Below, one piece after another: positions 1-7,822 of a stretch of 64,000 nucleotides of DNA. Both the position numbers and the translations under genes were made by a program. A model generated the notes under the pieces. That model had not been told where the DNA came from, did no database searches, and was given only the letters and a program-made list of their open reading frames with translations. Where the stretch lies: assembly GCF_001592935.1 (NCBI RefSeq), contig NZ_LRDB01000045.1, forward strand, positions 120,653 through 184,652, in the 5' to 3' direction. Within the stretch, counting starts at the first letter, position 1. The number at the start of each line of letters is the position of its first letter. The stretch is from Roseivirga echinicomitans. GTDB lineage: Bacteria > Bacteroidota > Bacteroidia > Cytophagales > Cyclobacteriaceae.

Positions 1-230
1 CGCTGAATGATAAACTCGGAGGCGATTATCGAGACATGTTAAGAGAAATTGTTGTGGCCTTTTCAAACAATTGGGACAGCCAACGCATCGAAGATCTAAG
101 AAACATTCAAGCCGCATTTACCAACCTTGAAGATGCCACCATCAACAAGCAACTGGATTTACAAGATGCAATATTGACGCTTTCTGAAAAAGTAGACATC
201 GTTGCAGCAAATAACCCAAACAAAAAGTAA
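1..230 (+). CDS. C-terminal end of an unidentified protein (5' truncated)
   Basis: The reading frame is open from the left edge of the window (frame starting at base 3) to the TAA at 228-230, so the true start lies outside. About 75 residues are visible. They are hydrophilic and largely helical in appearance, rich in Asn, Asp, Leu and Ile, ending NNPNKK, with no transmembrane segment or catalytic motif. The next gene starts only two bases after the stop, so they are probably cotranscribed. In Bacteroidota a sigma/anti-sigma pair often precedes small secreted proteins, and this could be the tail of an anti-sigma factor, but nothing visible proves it. No function is assigned. Confidence 0.6.
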   Translation, partial: LNDKLGGDYRDMLREIVVAFSNNWDSQRIEDLRNIQAAFTNLEDATINKQLDLQDAILTLSEKVDIVAANNPNKK

Positions 231-231
231 A

Positions 232-840
232 ATGGTCAAAAATTCAAAATATCTGATTTACCTCCTTGGTCTGGTGGTAAGCATAAATGCACAAGCCCAA
301 CTACAACAAAATGGCTTGAGCCCAATCAAAAGAGACTTAGAAATTACTAGAGTCACTTTTGAAAACTTCCTCAAACATTATGACGATGCTGTGCTGCTGA
401 ATAACATAAAAGAAAGCGAAGGGGATTATCAAAGTGGAAAAGGGGTTGAGATTCACTTTGAAGCACCGAATGCGAATGTTTATATCAATACGGCATCGGC
501 AAGGTTCGGTAACAATGATTATGAAATACTCGACACTTTCTATACCGATGAGATTATCAGCCTTCAACAAAAAAGATTAGAAGAGGCTACCAAGAAATTT
601 ATCAAGGATTTCCACTCCTATCTACCTCACCTTAAACCAAATGAAGAATTCAGGTTTGTGTTTAACATTGAAGACAGCAAAATAAAAGTGGATGGCAAAG
701 AACTCCCCCCTTCTCCAAAATCGGGAAAGCGGACTTACAAGTTAGAAGCCGTTTGGAAAATGAGCGACATAAATGCTTTCAGTAAAGGTGAAATCAACGA
801 AAGCCAATTATCAGACAGAATCAAAATTGAAAAGAAATAA
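232..840 (+). CDS. Secreted hypothetical protein with one copy of a shared module
   Basis: This 202-residue protein begins at the ATG at 232; a TTG ten codons upstream lies inside the preceding gene and is less likely. An N-terminal signal peptide is clear (MVKNSK, a hydrophobic stretch, then AQAQ), so the product is exported. Residues about 25-202 look like one module: an early helix (TFENFLKHY), a short strand with GKGVEIHF, a charged helix rich in Lys and Glu, a strand region (FRFVFNIEDS) and an ending of the type FSKGEINESQL. The same layout occurs twice in the next gene, which starts 19 bases downstream. No known family is recognised. The gene pair appears to have arisen by duplication of the module. 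Confidence 0.75.
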   Translation: MVKNSKYLIYLLGLVVSINAQAQLQQNGLSPIKRDLEITRVTFENFLKHYDDAVLLNNIKESEGDYQSGKGVEIHFEAPNANVYINTASARFGNNDYEILDTFYTDEIISLQQKRLEEATKKFIKDFHSYLPHLKPNEEFRFVFNIEDSKIKVDGKELPPSPKSGKRTYKLEAVWKMSDINAFSKGEINESQLSDRIKIEKK

Positions 841-859
841 CAATCAAAATATCAAAATC

Positions 860-2185
860 ATGAAAATGAAAACAACAATCAAAGCACTCGCCTTAGCATC
901 TCTGATGATGTTTGGCGGCTCATTAAATGCTCAGCAATTCGGCACTACAGCAACAGTGGTTGGCGGGTTTCCTTCCAGAGACCAAGACTTATCTAAACTC
1001 CCAAAAATGGAGCGAGACATTATCATTCTTCAAAACGTGTTGAGTGATATGTTTAGGGAATCTAGTCAACAACTTTACTCATCCTCTTCAAACGACATTA
1101 AGGGGATTCATATCCCAGGTAAAGGGGTCATTTTCAATTTAGGGGATAACAGTTTATTTGGCAGGGTGATTTTTGCAGAAAGCATTAATTTAAATGTAAA
1201 ATCAACTGATGAGAAAAAGAAAGACGACAAAGAAAAAATCGACATAGATCAATCCAATAAGGACAGAGAAAATGAACTTAAGGAACTCTCAACAGAATTT
1301 TTATTGAATTACGGAAGTATTCTTACTGAAGTAAAAGACAATGAGCAAATTATGTTGAACGTTAAGTATTCACCCATTAGTGATAATAGCAGAAGGGCGA
1401 ATCAAGGCGAAAACATTGTTTTCGTAAATACTAGAGGTAGATCAAATTCTAAACGAATCTCTTCTTCCATTCAGTTTAAAGATTTGAAGGATTTATTGAG
1501 TGGCAAGCTTTCTTTTGAGGCTGCCAAAGGCAAAATAACCACTAAGGTAATAGATGATGAAACTAAAGAGTCGTCCGACACTAAAATTATGGCTGGAATT
1601 TTAGACGACCTCTTTAAATCTACTTTTGACGGGACTTATAGAAAAACAAGCAACACCAGCTGGACCTATTTTGAAGGCTTTGGATTAATGTACAACATAG
1701 GTTTAACCTATAGCTCAGGAGGAGACAACGCAAGAGTAGCTTTTTATAGTGGCCAACGAGTGGATGTTATCAAAGAAGATACAGAGGAGAAAAAGAAAGA
1801 AGAAGAGCAACTTAAGAAGGTTGAAGAGTCCTTCGATGATTTGATTGAATTGGCCAAAGAAAGCCTAATTACTTACGGACGTACTTTACGCAGCGTAAAA
1901 AGCGATGAGGTAATTATACTTAACTTAAACTTTAGCAACTTTTTCACAAAAAACATGCTTCCAAAGTCTGTTAGAATCTCGGTCAACAAAAGCCAAATAG
2001 ATCAATTCTCTAAAGGTGGCATCAGCTTAGACCAATTGAAAAAAGATATTGATGTGAAGAAGCTCACTTCAAGTATTAACTCATCCGCTGAAGGAATTTA
2101 TTTTGTTCAACCGAGTTCTACAGAAGCACAGTCGGTTTACGATAAAGTCAGAGTACTTAACGGTAAAGCAGAAGGCAAAAATTAG
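860..2185 (+). CDS. Secreted hypothetical protein with two copies of the shared module
   Basis: The likely start is the ATG at 860, giving 441 residues; an upstream in-frame TTG at 773 lies within the previous gene. The N-terminus (MKMKTTIKALALASLMMFGG, then SLNAQ) is a signal peptide. Two repeats of about 170 residues follow. The first has LQNVLSDMF, GKGVIFNL, a Lys/Asp/Glu-rich helix, LNYGSILTEVKDNEQIMLNV and FKDLKDLLSGKLSFEAAK. The second has MAGILDDLF, GFGLMYNI, an EEKKKEEEQ helix, ITYGRTLRSVKSDEVIILNL and IDQFSKGGISLDQLKK. The previous protein carries a third copy. No enzyme motif was seen; a structural or binding role in the envelope is possible but is inference. Tandem terminators follow the gene. 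Confidence 0.8.
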   Translation: MKMKTTIKALALASLMMFGGSLNAQQFGTTATVVGGFPSRDQDLSKLPKMERDIIILQNVLSDMFRESSQQLYSSSSNDIKGIHIPGKGVIFNLGDNSLFGRVIFAESINLNVKSTDEKKKDDKEKIDIDQSNKDRENELKELSTEFLLNYGSILTEVKDNEQIMLNVKYSPISDNSRRANQGENIVFVNTRGRSNSKRISSSIQFKDLKDLLSGKLSFEAAKGKITTKVIDDETKESSDTKIMAGILDDLFKSTFDGTYRKTSNTSWTYFEGFGLMYNIGLTYSSGGDNARVAFYSGQRVDVIKEDTEEKKKEEEQLKKVEESFDDLIELAKESLITYGRTLRSVKSDEVIILNLNFSNFFTKNMLPKSVRISVNKSQIDQFSKGGISLDQLKKDIDVKKLTSSINSSAEGIYFVQPSSTEAQSVYDKVRVLNGKAEGKN

Positions 2186-2208
2186 TCTTAAAATTAAAGA
2201 AGGTCAAG

Positions 2209-2252
2209 GCAATAAGTGGTATGATGAATTTCATGCCACTTATTGCTTTTTT
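2209..2252 (+). terminator. Rho-independent terminator after the secreted-protein pair
   Basis: A long hairpin is formed by GCAATAAGTGG at 2209-2219 and its complement at 2236-2246 with only a small irregularity near the loop, followed directly by six T residues (2247-2252). It starts 24 bases after the stop codon at 2185. Confidence 0.85.
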
Positions 2253-2292
2253 AGGGCCAAGTGAATTCAACAACTCAGCTTCAATAAAAAGC

Positions 2293-2320
2293 AAAAAGCT
2301 CCGATAAATCGGAGCTTTTT
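2293..2320. terminator. Second, perfectly symmetrical terminator-like hairpin
   Basis: Bases 2293-2305 and 2308-2320 are exact inverted complements (core AGCTCCGAT / ATCGGAGCT) with A-tract and T-tract flanks. This form can terminate transcription from either strand. It may back up the terminator at 2209-2252. The stem is 13 base pairs; the two central bases alone are too few for a loop, so the innermost pairs must open. Confidence 0.65.
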
Positions 2321-2361
2321 ATAAACCCTTTAGAACTCGGATGTTTTTGAACCTCCTTAAT

Positions 2362-2475
2362 AGACAGGATTTGGGCTATCCCTTTGCCCGCAACAGTCCA
2401 CTGTTATCCTGCTCTTTCGAACGAGGCCCAATTCCGATAAATCGAAATAGAGTGAGGCCTTGTTTTGTGCGAGAA
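2362..2475. repeat. Structured non-coding element of GGGCTATCC type (candidate interspersed repeat)
   Basis: The spacer 2186-2742 has no plausible gene. After the two terminators it contains GGGCTATCC (2373-2381) inside a fold in which CAGGAT (2365-2370) can pair with ATCCTG (2406-2411), with an inner dyad AACAGT/ACTGTT (2392-2405). GAGGCC occurs here and again about 40 bases later as GAGGCC, and ATTCCGATAAATCG partly repeats the core of the hairpin at 2293. From memory, GGGCTATCC followed by a hairpin recurs between genes in Flavobacteriia and Cytophagia, perhaps linked to REP-type elements; this cannot be checked here. Bases about 2480-2742 show only short dyads such as CCCCTTGGGG near 2523 and AT-rich sequence. 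Confidence 0.35.
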
Positions 2476-2742
2476 TCACCCGGCATTTTAGTTTAACTTG
2501 TAAAGTTCAAAAATTTGTCCGAGCCCCTTGGGGAATATACATACAAAGCTACGAAGGCATTTGTTCCCTAAAAACTAAATCAATCATTTTTAGTGGCTGT
2601 TACCTAAACTTCTAATTTCGCGTCTCACCGTTAACAATCAATAAAAAATGCGTTTGAGAAGCTTTCTGTTTTCATTCGTGATAATTTATTCTTTGTTTTG
2701 TCAAATGCCTACTAGGTAATTATCCATTAAGAGATTTAGCTT

Positions 2743-3930
2743 TTGCAGACCGATAAGATTTTAACCCGGGATTTCGTCCTTCATTTCATCTCCTATTTCT
2801 TAATGGCAACGGCTTTTTATTTCCTGCTGCCTACCCTACCCGTTTACGCTGTTGATGTTTTAGGAGCGAATAAAAATCAAGTGGGTTACATTATTGGCGT
2901 TTATGCCTTGTCGGCTTTAATCATTCGCCCCTTTTGCGGTTATGCATTAGATGCTTACGGAAGGCGATCAGTCTATCTCTGGGCCTTGGCCATTTTCACG
3001 GTCCTATTTGCACTATATCACTTCTCCTCTACCTTCTTTATCCTTTTAATCCTTCGTGTATTCCACGGTTTTACTTGGGGAACAATTACAACCAGCGGAA
3101 GCACAATAGCCGCTGATCTTATTCCCGAAAGCAAAAGAGGTGAAGGAATCGGTTATTTCGGGCTTGCCATGACTTTTTCTATTGCTTTTGCGCCCTATGC
3201 TGGAGATCAGATCATGGGGCAAGGTAATTTCACCAACCTCTTCAATATTGCTTTTGCGGTTTGTTTCGCCTCGCTTGTACTCGCATTAATCATTAAAGTG
3301 CCAAACATTAAGACAGGTGAAACAAAACTAAGCCTTAAGAAAATGTTTGACGGCCGTGTGAACCGCATCGCAGCGGTAATGTTCATGGGCGCTTTCCCTT
3401 ATGCCGCTATCATATCCTTTATTCGAATTTACAGCGATGAACTAGGCCTGAAACAGGGTGCGTTATTCTTCATTTTCATGGCCATAGGTGTAGCTGCATC
3501 TAGACTCTTGGTGGGTAAAATTATGGATAGAAAAGGTCCAACAGGCATTGTTGTAATGGGTTTGGTTGTCACCATTATTGGGTTGATTTGGCTCAAGTAT
3601 ACCGACAGCTTCTGGCCGTTTATGATGTGTGGCGTTTTAGTAGGTATGGGCAATGGACTGATTATGCCTACGGTTCAAACCATGGCTTTGAACATTGTCC
3701 CTATTGAAAGACGAGGGGCAGCAAACGCTACTTTCTTCTCTGCCGTAGATTTAGGAATTGGGGCCGGCTCAATCGCTTTGGGTTATGTTGCAGAATATTA
3801 TGGCATCGATACGATGTTTTTCATCTGCGGCTTAATACTTTTGCTTCCGTTAGCATTTTATTTTCTGTTTGTACGTAATCATTATTACCGACAGTTAGAA
3901 TTGCTGAAAAAGGAAGAACACAATGGCTAG
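2743..3930 (+). CDS. MFS transporter
   Basis: This 395-residue protein is a major facilitator superfamily permease with the usual length and about 12 membrane segments. It carries the loop 2-3 signature (GYALDAYGRRSVYLW) and a related one in the second half (GKIMDRKGPTG), and the family's RVFHGFTWG region in TM4. The substrate cannot be inferred; drug or metabolite efflux is typical of close relatives. The start is the TTG at 2743: a stop codon lies just upstream in frame, and the next ATG would remove most of the first membrane segment. The stop overlaps the start of the aminotransferase gene by eight bases, so the two are translationally coupled and may act on the same compound. Confidence 0.85.
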   Translation: MQTDKILTRDFVLHFISYFLMATAFYFLLPTLPVYAVDVLGANKNQVGYIIGVYALSALIIRPFCGYALDAYGRRSVYLWALAIFTVLFALYHFSSTFFILLILRVFHGFTWGTITTSGSTIAADLIPESKRGEGIGYFGLAMTFSIAFAPYAGDQIMGQGNFTNLFNIAFAVCFASLVLALIIKVPNIKTGETKLSLKKMFDGRVNRIAAVMFMGAFPYAAIISFIRIYSDELGLKQGALFFIFMAIGVAASRLLVGKIMDRKGPTGIVVMGLVVTIIGLIWLKYTDSFWPFMMCGVLVGMGNGLIMPTVQTMALNIVPIERRGAANATFFSAVDLGIGAGSIALGYVAEYYGIDTMFFICGLILLLPLAFYFLFVRNHYYRQLELLKKEEHNG

Positions 3931-5008
3931 AAAAATTTTCTTTACTCCAGGGCCCTCTGCCCTCTATTTTACCGTAGAAGAACATCTAAAACAGGCAGTT
4001 AGAGACCAAGTGATGGAGGTTAACCATAGAAGCAAGCAAGCTTCGGCCTATTACCAACATGCGGTAGAAAACCTAAAAACCCTGATGAACATCCCTGAAG
4101 ACTATCATGTCTTCTTTCTTAGTTCAGCCACAGAAATTTGGGAGCGACAAATCCAGAACTTGGTGGTGGACAAGTCTTACCACTTCTGCAATGGTGCTTT
4201 TTCTAACCGTTTCTATGAATTTTCTAAAAGTCTGGGAAAACAAGCTTTAAAGAGCGAATCCAGGTTCGGTGCTATTCCAGAAGTAAACACAGACGATATT
4301 CCTCAAGACACTGAACTCATCAGCTTTGCGCTGAACGAAACCAGTACTGGAGTCACTTTTCCCGTAGAAGAAATTTATAAAGTACGGAAGTCGCACCCCG
4401 AAGCCATTATTGCGGTAGATGGCGTTTCAGCATTTCCAGTGATTGACATTGATTTTACACAAATCGATAGCGCTTATTTTTCTGTTCAAAAATGCTTTGG
4501 ACTTCCAGCTGGTTTGGGCGTATGGATAGTGAACAACCGTTGTATTGAAAAGGCTTTAAAGAAGGAAGCCGAAGGACACTCAATAGGCACTTACCAAACA
4601 TTACCTAACCTATTTAAAAACGGAAGTAAGTTCCAGACCACCTATACTATTAATGTACTCAACATCTTTCTATTAATGAAAGTCACTACTGACATGCTCA
4701 ACAAGAGCATTGATGTAATCAGAAGAGAAAGCAATTACAAGGGACTACTGTTGCAAAAAATGATTACCGACCATCCCTCATTTAATCACTTTGTAACAGA
4801 TGAGAAGCTCCAATCTAAAACGGTTGTAGTCGCAAATACATTGACCTCTTCTCAAGAATGGATTGATGAACTTTCATCCAAAGGTTTCGTGCTTGGAAAC
4901 GGCTATGGCGAGTATAAAGGCAAACAAATCCGAATCGCATCGTTCCCAACACATTCAAAAGAATTGATAGAATTACTCTATGATACCATAAACGGAATGA
5001 AGCTTTAA
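3923..5008 (+). CDS. Class V aminotransferase, phosphoserine aminotransferase-like
   Basis: This 361-residue protein is a fold-type I PLP enzyme of aminotransferase class V. The N-terminus FFTPGPSALY, the NHRSK segment near residue 33, AVDGVSAFP (the Asp that contacts the PLP ring nitrogen) and SVQKCFGLPAG (Schiff-base Lys190) are all present. Its layout resembles SerC, but the usual SerC N-terminal signature is absent, so the donor and acceptor are uncertain; it may be serC in function or a paralogue. It overlaps the MFS gene by eight bases. A weak GGATT/AATCC hairpin at about 5024-5035 follows but is too short to call a terminator. Confidence 0.8.
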   Translation: MARKIFFTPGPSALYFTVEEHLKQAVRDQVMEVNHRSKQASAYYQHAVENLKTLMNIPEDYHVFFLSSATEIWERQIQNLVVDKSYHFCNGAFSNRFYEFSKSLGKQALKSESRFGAIPEVNTDDIPQDTELISFALNETSTGVTFPVEEIYKVRKSHPEAIIAVDGVSAFPVIDIDFTQIDSAYFSVQKCFGLPAGLGVWIVNNRCIEKALKKEAEGHSIGTYQTLPNLFKNGSKFQTTYTINVLNIFLLMKVTTDMLNKSIDVIRRESNYKGLLLQKMITDHPSFNHFVTDEKLQSKTVVVANTLTSSQEWIDELSSKGFVLGNGYGEYKGKQIRIASFPTHSKELIELLYDTINGMKL

Positions 5009-5083
5009 GGCATTCGAAATAAATGGATTAGAATCCTTTTAAATTTTGCCTATATTCATGGGTACATCTACCTTTTAAATCTT

Positions 5084-5091
5084 TAATTTTG
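5084..5091 (+). promoter_or_regulatory. Candidate -7 element for the universal stress protein gene
   Basis: TAATTTTG matches the Bacteroidota -7 consensus TANNTTTG and lies 22 bases before the ATG at 5114. No good TTTG -33 element is seen at the right distance, so support is partial. Confidence 0.4.
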
Positions 5092-5113
5092 CCCTTAGGT
5101 TTATATTAGAATT

Positions 5114-6037
5114 ATGCCCAAAAGAGAAAAAATTTTGGTGTTGATGGACACCAGCGATGTTGACAAAACACTTCTCAGGTTTATTGAGATAATTGCCATC
5201 GCACACGAGACTAAGGAAATTCATTTCTTCAATAGTATTAGCGAAATGAAGATTCCAGAGGCCGTTCTCAAAAACTTCCCTGAAATCAAAGACAAGTCTA
5301 TTGAGGAAAGGAAGAAGATGATCCAAAGCTTGGTCTCTTCTACGTTGCCTGAGAAACTAGAGGCTATCAGTCAAGTACATATCAAGGAAGGCTCTCCCGC
5401 AAAAGCCATTCTGAAATTTGTTGAGAAACACGACATCGACTTAATTATGATGGGACGTCATAAGAATTTTGTTGGAGGTGGAATTCTCTCTAACCGTTTG
5501 GCCCGAAGAGCAGACTGTGCACTCTTCATCATTCCAGAAAACTCAGGTTCTAATTTAAACCTGATCCACGTCCCTTGTGATTTCTCTGTACATTCTAAAA
5601 TCGCGATGGAAGAAGCTATTGGCATTTCTAGAAAATACAAGAATGACATTAAAATCATCTGCCAAAATGTATATACCGTACCAGGTGGATACCATTATTC
5701 TGGAAAAACTTACGAAGAGTTTGCAGAAGTAATGAAAGCAAATGCAGAAAGAGATTACAAAAAATTCATGGCTGGTATTGATCATAAAGACTGTGATATT
5801 GAAGTAGTCTACTCGCTTGACACTAATGATGATCCAGTGAATGACATCATCGATTTTGCCAATGAGCACAAACCAACAACCATCATTATAGGAGTCAAAG
5901 GGAGAACAGCTACCACCGCTTTGTTTATTGGAAGCAGGGCCGAGCAACTCATCCAAATCAACAATAACATACCTATGATGATCGTAAGACCAAAAGGAAA
6001 AAATGCTGGTCTAATGGACTTAATAAGAGAAATTTAA
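5114..6037 (+). CDS. Tandem-domain universal stress protein
   Basis: This 307-residue cytoplasmic protein contains two UspA domains, about residues 5-148 and 151-296. The second has the ATP-binding pattern GxxG-x9-GS (GVKGRTATTALFIGS), while the first has only a degenerate version around GRHKNFVGGG, which suggests one functional nucleotide site. Such proteins respond to starvation, redox and other stress. The gene stands alone with its own candidate promoter and a strong terminator. No partner is evident from context. Confidence 0.88.
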   Translation: MPKREKILVLMDTSDVDKTLLRFIEIIAIAHETKEIHFFNSISEMKIPEAVLKNFPEIKDKSIEERKKMIQSLVSSTLPEKLEAISQVHIKEGSPAKAILKFVEKHDIDLIMMGRHKNFVGGGILSNRLARRADCALFIIPENSGSNLNLIHVPCDFSVHSKIAMEEAIGISRKYKNDIKIICQNVYTVPGGYHYSGKTYEEFAEVMKANAERDYKKFMAGIDHKDCDIEVVYSLDTNDDPVNDIIDFANEHKPTTIIIGVKGRTATTALFIGSRAEQLIQINNNIPMMIVRPKGKNAGLMDLIREI

Positions 6038-6055
6038 ACCAAAGGGCATTCAAGC

Positions 6056-6092
6056 AAAAAGCCTTCCATTCTCAAGAATGAAAGGCTTTTTT
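6056..6092. terminator. Bidirectional terminator between convergent genes
   Basis: AAAAAGCCTT (6056-6065) pairs with AAGGCTTTTT, and CATTC with GAATG around a TCAA loop, with a single C-A mismatch. T-tracts on both strands suit termination of the stress protein gene on the plus strand and the haem protein gene on the minus strand. Confidence 0.85.
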
Positions 6093-6110
6093 ATGTTCTC
6101 AAAGGTCTAA

Positions 6111-6518
6111 TTATTTTCCCTTGATTCTTTTCTCTTCTACTTCAACCCAAGCCAACAATGCTTTGGTCTCATCATCTGTCAATTTACTTTCTGGATTTCT
6201 TTCAACCGTTCTTGCAGGAGGCATTTTACCTTCTTCAAGCACTTCAAACAACTCTGCAATCAAGTGAGCTTGTTCTTCTTTGTTCATTTTAGCCACCTTT
6301 TCCCACTGAAGTTTTTCTCTGGCTTTTTCATTTCGGGCATCAGGCTTATGACAATTCATGCATTTTGCCTCAATAATCAATTGTATGTTCTCAGGGATTG
6401 TAATCCCATCTTGCTCTACCGAAACGGTAACCTCAATCGCCTCTGGTTTACTTATAAAAGATACTGAGATCATTAATAGAGCAAAAAGTACAGCACTCGG
6501 TTTAAGAATGTTTTTCAT
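6111..6518 (-). CDS. Exported haem-binding (mono-haem c-type) protein
   Basis: This 135-residue protein has an N-terminal hydrophobic export signal (about residues 7-23) and one c-type haem site, CMNCH at residues 53-57. Further on, GKMPPAR near residue 98 offers a candidate distal methionine, and an acidic, Glu/Lys-rich helical tail follows. The size and arrangement fit the Bacteroidota haem-binding domain family, periplasmic electron carriers or sensors whose partners are usually unknown. It is monocistronic and converges on the universal stress protein gene, sharing its terminator. Confidence 0.8.
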   Translation of the reverse strand: MKNILKPSAVLFALLMISVSFISKPEAIEVTVSVEQDGITIPENIQLIIEAKCMNCHKPDARNEKAREKLQWEKVAKMNKEEQAHLIAELFEVLEEGKMPPARTVERNPESKLTDDETKALLAWVEVEEKRIKGK

Positions 6519-6629
6519 AGTTAAAATAGTTTTACCAGAGTAAGATGAAAAAAGTATGCAAAGGTTTAAATCATAAGTTGTTGGGGAGCGAAATAAGGCA
6601 TGCCAGCGGTTATAACTTATACCTTTGAG

Positions 6630-7091
6630 CTAATCCTGTAGGGTTCTTAATTCATCCAATAGGTTATTGGCTGCTTTTATCCTATCCTCATTAATTTTTT
6701 CAAATCGCTCCATCCATAGTTTGGAGCTCACCTCAATCTCATTTAGCAGATCAAGCCCTTTTTGTGTGATAAGCACATCTTTCGCCCTCCTATCCACCAA
6801 GCACACTTCTCTCGCTACAAGCCCCTTAGCTTCAAGCCTATCCACAATTCGTGAAGCATTCGACATTCGATCAATCATTCTGTCTATAATACTATTGATA
6901 GTACAGGGTTTGGGGTAATGTCCTCTTAGAATTCTAAGCACGTTGTACTGAGCTGAGGAGATTCCGAAAGGCTTAAACATATTCAATTGCTGCTCCGAAA
7001 TCCAACTGTTAGTGTAAATCAGGTTTACAATCAGTTTTTCGTACTCATTCTTAAACTTACGGCCTTGCTTAATATCCTCTTCTAACCCCAC
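6630..7091 (-). CDS. MarR family transcriptional regulator
   Basis: This 153-residue protein is a winged-helix MarR regulator. Helices around LRGHYPKPCTINSIIDRM and the recognition helix region MSNASRIVDRLEAKGLV (about residues 74-90) are followed by the wing with DRRAKDVLITQKG. It starts with GTG at 7091, the only sensible start before the conserved N-terminal helix. It is transcribed away from the ECF sigma factor gene, and the shared 160-base gap has several TTGGTT/AACCAA half-sites that could be its operators. The ligand is unknown. Confidence 0.88.
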   Translation of the reverse strand: MGLEEDIKQGRKFKNEYEKLIVNLIYTNSWISEQQLNMFKPFGISSAQYNVLRILRGHYPKPCTINSIIDRMIDRMSNASRIVDRLEAKGLVAREVCLVDRRAKDVLITQKGLDLLNEIEVSSKLWMERFEKINEDRIKAANNLLDELRTLQD

Positions 7092-7133
7092 GATATGTGA
7101 ATTACTTACTTAATGTTAAATATAGACAACGAA

Positions 7134-7189
7134 AACCAAACCCCATAAAATCCTTCTTGGTTCAAAGTTTTTAATTTGGTTAAAACCAA
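7134..7189. promoter_or_regulatory. Cluster of TTGGTT/AACCAA half-sites between marR and the sigma factor gene
   Basis: AACCAA occurs at 7134-7139, TTGGTT at 7157-7162, and a compact dyad TTGGTT-AA-AACCAA at 7176-7189. Four half-sites in 56 bases of a divergent intergenic region are consistent with MarR-type dimer binding, but the assignment is inference. Confidence 0.45.
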
Positions 7190-7251
7190 TTAACTTTCAA
7201 CTAAACCTATGAGTCTTATCAGCATCTAACAGGCTAAACAACACATTCTTT

Positions 7252-7791
7252 TTGGACGATCATCAAATAGTAGAGGGTTTTAAAAACCCGACCACAAAAA
7301 ACAAAGCTTTTAGTGTACTTCTGGATAAATACCAGCAACGCATTTATTGGCATGTCCGAAAGATCATCATCGATCATGACGACACCGATGATGTCGTTCA
7401 AGATGTGTTTATCAAGGTTTTCAAAAACCTAGACGGTTTTAGAGAAGCCTCTCAACTATATACTTGGATTTACAGAATCGCCACTAACGAAGCCCTCACT
7501 TTCTTGAAGAAAAGACAGCGAAAGCAAGCTTGGTCAATTGATGACATCAGCCATGACTTAGAAAACAAGCTCACCAGTGGTTCTTATATTGATGGTGACG
7601 AAATTCAAGTCAAACTTCAGAAGGCAATTTTAACCTTGCCAGAAAAGCAGAAGCTGGTGTTCAATATGAAATATTTTGACGACCTTAAATATGAAGAGAT
7701 CTCAGAAATTATTGGCACCAGCGTAGGTGGACTAAAGGCGAATTATCATTTGGCTGTTAAAAAAATAGAAGAGTATTTAAGCGAAGATTAA
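7252..7791 (+). CDS. ECF-type RNA polymerase sigma factor
   Basis: This 179-residue sigma-70 family protein has region 2 (about residues 22-88, with DDVVQDVFIKVFKNL and TWIYRIATNEALTFLKK) and region 4 (about 118-175, with LPEKQKLVFNMKYFDDLKY and a helix-turn-helix ending SVGGLKANYHLAVKKI). There is no region 3, as in ECF sigma factors. It appears to start at the TTG at 7252. The next gene encodes a single-pass membrane protein that is probably its anti-sigma factor, and then an LTXXQ protein, so the three likely form an envelope-stress unit. Confidence 0.9.
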   Translation: MDDHQIVEGFKNPTTKNKAFSVLLDKYQQRIYWHVRKIIIDHDDTDDVVQDVFIKVFKNLDGFREASQLYTWIYRIATNEALTFLKKRQRKQAWSIDDISHDLENKLTSGSYIDGDEIQVKLQKAILTLPEKQKLVFNMKYFDDLKYEEISEIIGTSVGGLKANYHLAVKKIEEYLSED

Positions 7792-7822
7792 ACCTTATAA
7801 CCCTTTGATAATCAAAGCATCG

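Noticed and set aside
2186..2742. Small protein gene in the long spacer
   Set aside because: Open frames are very short, lack a start near a promoter and have no signal peptide or motif; the sequence is better explained by hairpins.
5024..5040. GGATT/AATCC with T-run after the class V aminotransferase as a terminator
   Set aside because: The stem is four or five pairs with almost no loop; support is too weak.
5555..5956. 133-codon open frame on the minus strand inside the universal stress protein gene
   Set aside because: It overlaps a well supported domain on the other strand and shows no recognisable motif.
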